Shown one piece after another: positions 15,768 to 22,457 of a stretch of DNA of 64,000 nucleotides; positions within the stretch are counted from its first letter, which is position 1, and the number at the start of each line of letters is the position of its first letter. The translations under genes were made by a program, and so were the position numbers. Source of the stretch: Candidatus Leptofilum gracile (lineage in GTDB: Bacteria; Chloroflexota; Anaerolineae; Promineifilales; Promineifilaceae); NCBI GenBank assembly GCA_016713825.1, contig JADJOJ010000012.1:186001-250000 (forward strand), given 5' to 3'. The notes below the pieces were generated by a model. The model saw nothing but the letters and a program-made list of their open reading frames with translations. It ran no database searches and was not told the origin of the DNA.

Positions 15768-16850
15768 ATGAGACGTTTTTTCCGCTGGAGCCTCCCCCTG
15801 TTGGTTTTTTCTGTTTTGTTCGCCCTGTGGCCCGATACCGTTTCGGCCGCCAAATGCTTCATTCAGTCCGATGAGATCGGGCATGTGTGTGAAGCGGAAC
15901 CACCGCAGCCGGTCTTTTCCAGGCCGCAGCCTTTTGCCAACAGCTTCTTGCCTTTCCAAACCTATGCCCGCCTGCAAGATAACATCAATGTGTATGCTGG
16001 CCCCAGTGCTGGCAGCGGCATTGTGCGGAATGTGGGCGATGGCTTTCTGTTTGCTACCATTCAAGGCGCGGTAGAAGCGGAAGGCACCCTCTGGTACGTT
16101 ATCAACTACGGTGAATACGTGCGTGCTTCAGATTTAACCGTGGTAGATGCCTCGGAGTTTACTGGGGTAGAGATTAAGTCGCAGCCGGAACGGCCGTTTG
16201 GCTGGATGGTTGTTGATTACTGGTACAGCAACGAACCGGGCGCAGAACCCGCCCCAGAAAACGTGAAGCTCCCCCGCTACACCTTCTTTGAAGTATACGA
16301 CGCCGTCACCGACGCTGATGGCTGGATTTGGTACAACATCGGCGGCGGGCGCTGGATGCGCCAAACCTACGTTAGCCTCATCGACCCCAATCAGCGCCCC
16401 GAAGGCGTTGGCGCAGATGAATATTGGGTCGAGATTGATTTGTACGAGCAAAGCTTCGCCGCCTACATCGGCGACCGCATGGTGTACGCCGGGCTGGTTT
16501 CCAGCGGCCTAAACCGTTGGCCCACCCACGAAGGCTTGTTCCAGGTGTGGAGCCGCCACGACAAAACCAAAATGTCTGGCGCAGAAGGCAAAATCGACTA
16601 CTACTTCATCGAGGATGTGCCCCACACCATGTTCTTCGATAACGACATTGCCCTGCACGGTGCCTTCTGGCACGATCGGTTTGGCTACAAGCACAGCCAC
16701 GGCTGCGTCAACATGCCCCCCCGCGATGCGGAATGGGTGTTCAACTGGTCTGCTGGTGCCCCCAACGACCTCTGGGTTTGGGTACACACTTCTGACCCCA
16801 ACCATTACTACGACCGCTACGATCCGGTTTCCTCATTTAGCGGCCCGTAA
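15768..16850 (+). CDS. Secreted L,D-transpeptidase (YkuD domain) with SH3-like region
   Basis: 360 residues. An N-terminal signal peptide (MRRFFRWSLPLLVF, cleavage near VSAA) precedes an SH3-like portion (INVYAGPSAGSGIVRNVG, about residues 72-89). The C-terminal YkuD domain carries the catalytic HSHGCVNMP motif (Cys near residue 312) and the upstream conserved His in IALHGAFWH. It should form 3-3 cross-links in peptidoglycan or attach proteins to it outside the membrane. GGAG is 13 bases upstream. A terminator follows, so the gene appears monocistronic. Confidence 0.92.
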   Translation: MRRFFRWSLPLLVFSVLFALWPDTVSAAKCFIQSDEIGHVCEAEPPQPVFSRPQPFANSFLPFQTYARLQDNINVYAGPSAGSGIVRNVGDGFLFATIQGAVEAEGTLWYVINYGEYVRASDLTVVDASEFTGVEIKSQPERPFGWMVVDYWYSNEPGAEPAPENVKLPRYTFFEVYDAVTDADGWIWYNIGGGRWMRQTYVSLIDPNQRPEGVGADEYWVEIDLYEQSFAAYIGDRMVYAGLVSSGLNRWPTHEGLFQVWSRHDKTKMSGAEGKIDYYFIEDVPHTMFFDNDIALHGAFWHDRFGYKHSHGCVNMPPRDAEWVFNWSAGAPNDLWVWVHTSDPNHYYDRYDPVSSFSGP

Positions 16851-16876
16851 CCCCAAGAGAGCGGATATAAAAATGC

Positions 16877-16910
16877 AAAGACCCTGAGCTAATCGCCCAG
16901 GGTCTTTTTT
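16877..16910 (+). terminator. Rho-independent terminator after the L,D-transpeptidase
   Basis: A 10-bp stem (16877-16886 with 16898-16907) with an 11-nt loop, followed by a T run to 16912. Confidence 0.9.
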
Positions 16911-16949
16911 TCTTGCATCAGAGGCTGGTCACCCCTCGCTTCATGGAAA

Positions 16950-17315
16950 TTAGAGGGTGATGACCTGATCCGGCGGGTTGCCCGCCAGGGCACCGTACAA
17001 ATCGGGGAAGCAGCCAACCATGACGCCATCTACCGTGCCGGATGGCTTGCAGTTGCCTGCTTCGCCTTCAGCCAGGCCGCGCTCCAGAGCACATTGGTCA
17101 CACATCATCAACATCATCCCTTTTTCGGCGGCTACTTTGGCCAGCCGCTCCCCAATGGGGTCTCCTTTACGCAAAATGTAGTTGTTGTCGTCAAAAAAGA
17201 ACATGCCGATGACGTCTACGCCGTGGGTGCCTGCTTCTAGCTGGGGCAGGATCATCTTGCCCAGCTTGTAGCTGGCGGTGTGGCCGGAGGTGGCAAAAAC
17301 ATAGGCAACTTTCAT
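16950..17315 (-). CDS. DsrE/DsrF-like small cysteine protein
   Basis: 121 residues, typical of DsrE-family proteins. The fold start KVAYVFATSGHTASYKLGKM and the cysteine segment MMCDQCALERGL are evident, with further Cys in GNCKP and GCFPDLY. The family carries sulfur as persulfide or acts in sulfur/selenium relay, and some members are regulatory. Four cysteines suggest thiol chemistry, but no sulfur-oxidation genes lie nearby. An excellent AAGGAG ribosome-binding site sits seven bases before the ATG at 17315. It converges with the L,D-transpeptidase. Confidence 0.8.
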   Translation of the reverse strand: MKVAYVFATSGHTASYKLGKMILPQLEAGTHGVDVIGMFFFDDNNYILRKGDPIGERLAKVAAEKGMMLMMCDQCALERGLAEGEAGNCKPSGTVDGVMVGCFPDLYGALAGNPPDQVITL

Positions 17316-17455
17316 GGATAATCTCCTTTGTGGTATTTCCCCGGAAACTCCTTTTGGCAGCTATTTTCACATGAATAGTTTCGGGGAAATCGTTGAAATT
17401 GTTGAATGGGTTTGTGGCTGATTGTAACGAAAAGTTGGCCAGGTGGCTGGCGATA

Positions 17456-18109
17456 TCAGGCAAAATTTAGGAAACGCAAAAGATCGGTGGGTTGGTGGAG
17501 GAGTGTGTCTGCTCCGGCTGTGCTGAGTTCTTCTGGGGAGCCGTAACCCCAGGTGACGCCAGCGGCGGCGACGTTGTTGGCTTTGGCTCCCAGGATGTCG
17601 TGCTTGCGGTCGCCAATCATGAGGGTGTGGGCGGGGTTGAGGGCTTCGGTTTGCAGGAGGTGGCTGAGGAGCTCGTTTTTGTGGGTGAAACGGCCGTCCA
17701 GCTCACTGCCATACACCGCCAAAAAATATCGAGCCAAATCAAAATGTTCCACAATGCGGCGGGCGTACACGGCTGGCTTGGAGGTGGCAATGAACAGCCG
17801 CAGGCCAGCGGCTTGCAGCTGGCCCAGCACGTTGTGGATGTCGGGGTAAGGCTCGTTTTCAAACAGGCCGATGGTGCTGAACCGCTCGCGGAACAGGCGC
17901 AGCGCTTCTGCGGGAAGCTGCGGGTCGTCGGTTTGCAGCAGGGTGGCGAATGATTCTTGCAGCGGCGGGCCGATGCACCAATCCAGGGAGGCGTTGGGGG
18001 GATACGGCCGTTCCATCTTAACCAGCGCGTACCGAATTGATTCTGTAATGCCCACCTTCGGGTCGGTGAGCGTGCCGTCTAAATCAAAAAGCAGGGTGGT
18101 GAAGGTCAT
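17456..18109 (-). CDS. HAD-superfamily phosphatase, phosphoglycolate phosphatase-like
   Basis: 217 residues. Motif I is FDLDGTLTD (residues 8-16, nucleophile Asp9), motif II is IATSKP (Thr/Ser near 109), and motif III/IV is the late Lys plus MIGDRKHDILGAKAN. The cap helix between motifs I and II is the small C1 type, as in Gph/PGP-like enzymes. The expected reaction is dephosphorylation of a small phosphate ester such as 2-phosphoglycolate; the true substrate cannot be told from motifs. It stands alone, divergent from the MFS gene. Confidence 0.85.
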   Translation of the reverse strand: MTFTTLLFDLDGTLTDPKVGITESIRYALVKMERPYPPNASLDWCIGPPLQESFATLLQTDDPQLPAEALRLFRERFSTIGLFENEPYPDIHNVLGQLQAAGLRLFIATSKPAVYARRIVEHFDLARYFLAVYGSELDGRFTHKNELLSHLLQTEALNPAHTLMIGDRKHDILGAKANNVAAAGVTWGYGSPEELSTAGADTLLHQPTDLLRFLNFA

Positions 18110-18271
18110 CGTTTTTTCCTATTAAAAGTGGAAAACAGAGGTTCACAAAGAGGCGAATCTTTTCTCTTTTGTCTGTTGCGCAGTGCAGAGTTCAAAGTCC
18201 AAAGTCTTGAATTTTTTTACTGGGAGACTAAAGCGGATTTTAAGTGGTTGGAAAAAAGTTTTCAAAATTCT

Positions 18272-18345
18272 TTATCAACAGATTTCGCAGATTTTGCAGA
18301 TTTAGGGGGAAAAATCTGTGAAATCTGTGAAATCTTTGATGATTA
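18272..18345. repeat. AGATTTCGCAGATT / AATCTGTGAAATCTG inverted repeat block
   Basis: Direct AGATTT(C/T)GCAGATTT units at 18280-18303 face AAATCTGTGAAATCTG units at 18312-18338. The same family is at 29055-29125, 39161-39225, 40290-40350, 49471-49529 and 59607-59634. Confidence 0.8.
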
Positions 18346-18512
18346 TTTTTCAAAAACTTTCTGCACTTTACTTAGAAATTAACGAATGAAAATTGCGAGA
18401 CGAAAAATTTATTGTTTACGCTAATTCGTTGTCGCCATTGCCCCATTAGAGCGCAAGCTGAGAAAAAGTCAATCTTGCACCAATGTGCTATCGTTTTTAC
18501 CATCGAAGCGAT

Positions 18513-18518
18513 TATAAT
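18513..18518 (+). promoter_or_regulatory. Candidate -10 box for the MFS transporter
   Basis: A perfect TATAAT in an AT-rich context, 45 bp before the ATG at 18563. No good -35 hexamer is found at 16-18 bp spacing, so the call is tentative. Confidence 0.25.
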
Positions 18519-18562
18519 TTTCGGTTTTGCATCAAAAAAATTCGGATGATTGAGAGTACCTT

Positions 18563-19870
18563 ATGATTGCTTTGACACGTTCTGGAGCGAAACGGCCGTT
18601 ACCCGCCGAACATCGCACCAATTTTATTCATTTGTATCTGGATATTGCCTGGTTTGGCATTCTCAGCGGCAGCGCCATCGCCTTCATGTCCATCTTCGCC
18701 GCCCGGCAAGGGGCCAGCGGCTTTCAGTTGGGGCTGCTTAGCGCTGCACCCGCTATGGTGAACCTGGCCGTCACGCTGCCTGCCGGGCAGTGGCTGCAAA
18801 AGCGTTCGCTCAGCCGGGCCGTCTTTTGGACCGCGTTTGGGCACCGGTTAGTTTACCTGCCACTCATTTTTTTACCGGTGATTGGCAACAGCACTTTTCA
18901 GGTGTGGGGGCTCATTGGGCTGGTGCTGCTGATGAGCCTGCCCGGCACGGTGCTGGCTGTTGGTTTCAACGCCATGTTTGCCGCCACCGTGCCGCCAGAG
19001 TGGCGCAGCCATGTCACTGGCTGGCGCAACGGGCTGCTGGCGGTTTGCTACATGACCTCCTCGCTGGTGAGCGGGTTGCTGTTGGATCGGCTGCCGTTTC
19101 CGCTGAATTACCAGGTGGTGTTTGGCATTGGGCTGGTGGGGGCAATGATGAGCAGCTTTCATTTGTGGTTTATACGGCCGTCTCAACCTCAAGGCTACCA
19201 AAATGGCCAGAGTTTGGGCGACAGCGCCCGCCCCGGCATGATGCGCCAGGTGGGGGACGGCATTCGCGCCGGGGTTGGTCTGCGCTTTTTGGCGCGAGGC
19301 GAGCAGCGCCCCCGGCTGCGCTCCCGCGTGCTCAGCGGGCCGTTTGGGCCGATTGTGGGGCTGCTCTTTTTGTTCCACCTGGCCCAATATCTGGCCATCC
19401 CCATCTTCCCGCTGTATTGGGTGAACGAACTGCACCTGACCGATGCAGAAATTAGCTTGGGCAACGCCGTCTTTTACGCCACCGTGCTGCTGGGGTCTAC
19501 CCAGCTCACCCGAGTAACGGCAAAATTGCAGCACAAAGGGGTGTTTGTGTGGGGCATGATCACCATGAGTTTGTACCCGGCGTTAACGGCCGTTACCCAA
19601 GACCTCACCCTCTTTCTCATCACCTCCGCCATTGGCGGGCTTTCCTGGTCTTTGGCGGGCGGGGCGATTGCCAACTACATGCTAGAGCGCATTCCGGAAG
19701 GGGAACGGCCGTCTCATCTGGCCTGGTACAATCTGGCACTCAACGCCGCCATCCTCATTGGCTCACTCACCGGGCCATTTTTTGCCGACCAGATTGGCCT
19801 GGTAGCGGCGTTGGGCGTGGCCGCCGCCTGTCGGTTTGGCGCGGCGCTTGCTTTGCGGCGCTGGGGATGA
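18563..19870 (+). CDS. Major facilitator superfamily transporter
   Basis: 435 residues with about twelve hydrophobic segments in two halves separated by a polar loop near residues 210-260. The N-half contains GLLSAAPAMVNLAVTLPAGQ, consistent with an MFS helix 2-3 region. The substrate is not recognisable. Two ACGGCCGT sites give the peptides KRPLP at the N-terminus and ERPSH in the C-half. It stands between a divergent HAD phosphatase and an ABC exporter in the same direction; the ABC gene is 164 bp downstream across a repeat hairpin. Confidence 0.85.
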   Translation: MIALTRSGAKRPLPAEHRTNFIHLYLDIAWFGILSGSAIAFMSIFAARQGASGFQLGLLSAAPAMVNLAVTLPAGQWLQKRSLSRAVFWTAFGHRLVYLPLIFLPVIGNSTFQVWGLIGLVLLMSLPGTVLAVGFNAMFAATVPPEWRSHVTGWRNGLLAVCYMTSSLVSGLLLDRLPFPLNYQVVFGIGLVGAMMSSFHLWFIRPSQPQGYQNGQSLGDSARPGMMRQVGDGIRAGVGLRFLARGEQRPRLRSRVLSGPFGPIVGLLFLFHLAQYLAIPIFPLYWVNELHLTDAEISLGNAVFYATVLLGSTQLTRVTAKLQHKGVFVWGMITMSLYPALTAVTQDLTLFLITSAIGGLSWSLAGGAIANYMLERIPEGERPSHLAWYNLALNAAILIGSLTGPFFADQIGLVAALGVAAACRFGAALALRRWG

Positions 19871-19963
19871 GCCAAGCTGCAACCCTGTTCGGTGCGTCCT
19901 GCCCGATTGGTCAGTATGCAAAACGGCCGTTTTCCGCCATACTTACCCCTCATTTCATTTTTG

Positions 19964-20013
19964 CCACAGAGGACACAGAGGTTTTAGAGAAAGTTCTCTG
20001 TGCCCTCTGTGGC
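19964..20013. repeat. GCCACAGAGGACACAGAG inverted repeat
   Basis: GCCACAGAGGACACAGAG (19964-19981) pairs with CTCTGTGCCCTCTGTGGC (19996-20013), a long stem just upstream of the ABC exporter's GGAGGA ribosome-binding site. Confidence 0.8.
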
Positions 20014-20034
20014 TAATTTCCCCCGGAGGAATTT

Positions 20035-21966
20035 ATGGGTTTTCATGGTGGCGGCTGGTGGGCTTATATTTCCCACGACGAAAAGCAGCAGCGTCCAGTT
20101 ATCACGCGGGAATTATTACTGCGTGTCTGGCGCTTTGCCCAACCGTATCGCTTAAAAATTGTTTTCTTACTCCTTACAATCTTACTCATCACCAGCCTGT
20201 CGCTGGTGTCACCGCTGCTGGTGCGTTCGCTTATTGATGAGGCGATTCCTAACCGTGATTACCGCCTGCTAACCTGGTTGGCCCTTGGCATGGTTGCCAT
20301 TCCCATCGTCAATGGCGGCATTGGGGTGTTTCAGCGCAGCCTCAATTCCCAAATTGGCGAAGGTGTCATCTACGATTTGCGCCGGGCGCTGTATGAGCAC
20401 ATGCAGCGCATGTCGCTCCGCTTTTTTACCCAATCCCGCACCGGCGAATTGATGTCCCGCCTGAACAACGACGTAGTGGGTGCCCAACGGGCCATCAGCG
20501 ACACCATCGTGACCATCATTTCCAACATCGTTTCATTGGTGGGCACGCTGGCAATTTTGCTTACGCTAGAGTGGCGGCTGACGCTGCTGGGGCTGGCCAT
20601 CTTGCCCCTGTTTGTGCTGCCCGCCCGGCGCGTGGGGCGGGTTTTGCGCGATCTGCGCCGCAAGTCGTTAGAAATTAGCGCGGAGATGAACGCCACGATG
20701 AACGAAACGCTCAACGTGAGCGGGGCGCTGCTGGTGAAGCTGTTTGGCCGCCAGGAGCGCGAAATGAAGCGCTTTGCCGACGATGCGGCCGAAGTGCGCG
20801 ACATCGGCGTGCGCTCGGCGGTGATTGGCCGCTGGTTTTTTATGATGTTGAGCATTATTGGGGCGGTGGGAACGGCCGTTGTCTACTGGGTTGGTGGTTA
20901 CCTGGTGCTGGAAGAGGCCTTCACCATCGGCACGATTGTCGCCTTTGGCAGCTACCTGTCGCAGCTGTACGGCCCGCTTATGGCGCTGACCAATGCGCCG
21001 GTAGAGTTTGCCCAAAGCATGGTCAGCTTCGAGCGCGTGTTCGAGGCGCTGGATATTCCGGTGGAGATTGAGGAGAAGCCGGCGGCGCAATTGTTGGAAA
21101 CTGTAGACGGCCGTATCCAATTCCAAGACGTCTCCTTTACCTACATCGACGAAGAAAAAGGTGGCCTGCGCGAGATCACCCGCTTTAACCGAGCGGGCAG
21201 CGCTTCACTGCTCAAGCGCGGCAAAGCCAAAGAAAATGGTGATACCGCCGAAAATGGCACAGAGCCAGAACCGGAACAGCGCTGGGCGCTGCAAAACGTC
21301 AGCTTCACCATCGAGCCGGGTGAGCTGGTGGCCCTGGTTGGCCCCAGCGGCGCGGGCAAGACCACCATCACCTACCTGATTCCCCGACTGTATGATCCGA
21401 CAGACGGCCGTATCACCATCGACACCCACGACCTACGCGACGTCACCCTCAACAGCCTGGCCCACAACATCGGCATGGTCACCCAAGAAACCTACCTCTT
21501 TTACGACACCATCCGCGCCAACCTGCTCTACGCCCGCCCAGATGCCACCGAGCCGCAAATGATCGCGGCCGCCAAAGCCGCCAACATCCACGACTTCATC
21601 GCCGACCTGCCCGATGGCTACGACACCGTGGTGGGCGAACGCGGCTACCGCCTCAGCGGCGGCGAGCGCCAGCGCATCGCCATCGCCCGCGTGGTGCTCA
21701 AAGACCCCAGCATCCTGGTGCTGGACGAAGCCACCTCCCACCTGGATTCACTGTCTGAAGCGCTCATTCAAGAAGCGTTGGGCAAAGTGATGCAAGGGCG
21801 CAGCAGCCTGGTGATTGCCCACCGGCTTTCCACAATTTTGGCAGCAGATAAGATTTTGGTGATGGCAAAAGGCCAACTCGTTGAGCAAGGCACCCACGAG
21901 GAACTGCTGGCGCGTGGCGGTCTGTATACCAATCTGTACGAAACGCAGTTCAAGCCCACGGAATAA
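20035..21966 (+). CDS. ABC exporter, fused permease and ATP-binding domains
   Basis: 643 residues. Six transmembrane helices fill residues ~35-320. The nucleotide-binding domain has Walker A GPSGAGKTT (near 435), Q-loop VTQETYLFYD, signature RLSGGERQR (near 539), Walker B ILVLDEATSHLDS (near 563) and the H-loop IAHRLST. It would work as a homodimer or heterodimer exporting lipids, drugs or peptides. Unusually, about 40 extra residues (Lys/Glu/Gly-rich, 21150-21285) lie between the first NBD strand (VSFTYID) and the strand before Walker A. The start has GGAGGA seven bases upstream. Confidence 0.92.
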   Translation: MGFHGGGWWAYISHDEKQQRPVITRELLLRVWRFAQPYRLKIVFLLLTILLITSLSLVSPLLVRSLIDEAIPNRDYRLLTWLALGMVAIPIVNGGIGVFQRSLNSQIGEGVIYDLRRALYEHMQRMSLRFFTQSRTGELMSRLNNDVVGAQRAISDTIVTIISNIVSLVGTLAILLTLEWRLTLLGLAILPLFVLPARRVGRVLRDLRRKSLEISAEMNATMNETLNVSGALLVKLFGRQEREMKRFADDAAEVRDIGVRSAVIGRWFFMMLSIIGAVGTAVVYWVGGYLVLEEAFTIGTIVAFGSYLSQLYGPLMALTNAPVEFAQSMVSFERVFEALDIPVEIEEKPAAQLLETVDGRIQFQDVSFTYIDEEKGGLREITRFNRAGSASLLKRGKAKENGDTAENGTEPEPEQRWALQNVSFTIEPGELVALVGPSGAGKTTITYLIPRLYDPTDGRITIDTHDLRDVTLNSLAHNIGMVTQETYLFYDTIRANLLYARPDATEPQMIAAAKAANIHDFIADLPDGYDTVVGERGYRLSGGERQRIAIARVVLKDPSILVLDEATSHLDSLSEALIQEALGKVMQGRSSLVIAHRLSTILAADKILVMAKGQLVEQGTHEELLARGGLYTNLYETQFKPTE

Positions 21967-21971
21967 ATAAA

Positions 21972-22019
21972 GTGTGCAAGTGTGCAAGTAAATGTATTCA
22001 ATTTACTACTTGCACACCT
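21972..22019. repeat. GTGTGCAAGTGTGCAAGT inverted repeat
   Basis: GTGTGCAAGTGTGCAAGTAAAT (from 21972) is followed by its partial inverse ATTTACTACTTGCACACC (to 22018), forming a hairpin after the ABC gene. It could serve as a terminator although the U-tract is weak. Confidence 0.65.
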
Positions 22020-22035
22020 GCCACTGGCCCACTTC

Positions 22036-22128
22036 TTACTCCCCACGGTTTTGCATTTGCGGGATGATAATCGCTGCTGCCACGAGCAGTAAAATGAGTA
22101 CCAAAACAACGCGTCCAATTGGATCCAT
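22036..22128 (-). CDS. 30-residue single-span membrane peptide
   Basis: The minus strand from 22128 reads ATG-GAT-CCA... to TAA at 22036. The 30-residue product has a polar N-terminus (MDPIGR), an uninterrupted hydrophobic stretch VVLVLILLLVAAAIIIP (residues 7-23) and a short charged tail (QMQNRGE). A near-ideal ribosome-binding site, GGGAGGTGAAAG, ends directly before the ATG, much stronger than at most genes in the window. It was too short for normal ORF cut-offs. Small one-helix proteins often regulate transporters or envelope enzymes; the partner is unknown, and the neighbouring ABC exporter converges on it. Confidence 0.6.
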   Translation of the reverse strand: MDPIGRVVLVLILLLVAAAIIIPQMQNRGE

Positions 22129-22261
22129 CTTTCACCTCCCTTTAGTTTGTCTACTTGGATGTCATCCTCAATTTTAGGTCAGCCTTCCTGAAAAACAACT
22201 CAAAAACGGGGCATTCTGCCGGTTGATTTTGTGAAAAAACACGCAATTCGATCGGTGATGT

Positions 22262-22277
22262 TTGTCATTGGTGACAA
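22262..22277. promoter_or_regulatory. Candidate operator palindrome TTGTCA-N4-TGACAA
   Basis: A perfect 6+6 bp dyad with a 4-bp spacer, 180 bp before ppdK. The related octamer TTGTCACT occurs 6 bp further on (22284-22291) and twice in the leader of the pyruvate:ferredoxin oxidoreductase gene (25313-25320, 25373-25380). The size and form suit a CRP/FNR-family or other helix-turn-helix dimer; the protein is unknown. Confidence 0.35.
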
Positions 22278-22345
22278 TGTACTTTGTCACTGTCTGGTAT
22301 TGGACCCGCTTCCTACAATGGTCAAGGTTGTGTCATCCCATTGAA

Positions 22346-22389
22346 TTGGGGGAGAAATGAGGCACACCTTCCCATAAATTCTCCCCCAA
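22346..22389 (+). promoter_or_regulatory. Leader hairpin upstream of ppdK
   Basis: TTGGGGGAGAA (22346-22356) pairs perfectly with TTCTCCCCCAA (22379-22389) across a 22-nt loop, 69 bp before the ATG. There is no T run, so it looks like a leader structure rather than a terminator. Confidence 0.35.
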
Positions 22390-22457
22390 GCGCACTTAAG
22401 ACGAAGCATAAGTTTACACAATAAGACGAAATTATATTCCATTGGAGGAATAGATTC

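Larger units (their letters stand above)
18110..18562. other. 453-bp AT-rich divergent intergenic region
   Basis: It lies between the HAD phosphatase (minus) and the MFS transporter (plus). It contains a CAGATTTCGCAGATTTTG repeat block with its inverse (18272-18345) and a perfect TATAAT 45 bp before the MFS start. I see no coding potential supported by a ribosome-binding site. Confidence 0.6.
22129..22457. other. 329-bp leader region of ppdK with dyads
   Basis: It separates the 30-residue peptide (minus) from ppdK (plus). It contains a 16-bp palindrome (22262-22277), a TTGTCACT copy (22284-22291), and an 11-bp inverted repeat (22346-22389). No additional coding sequence is supported. Confidence 0.6.
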
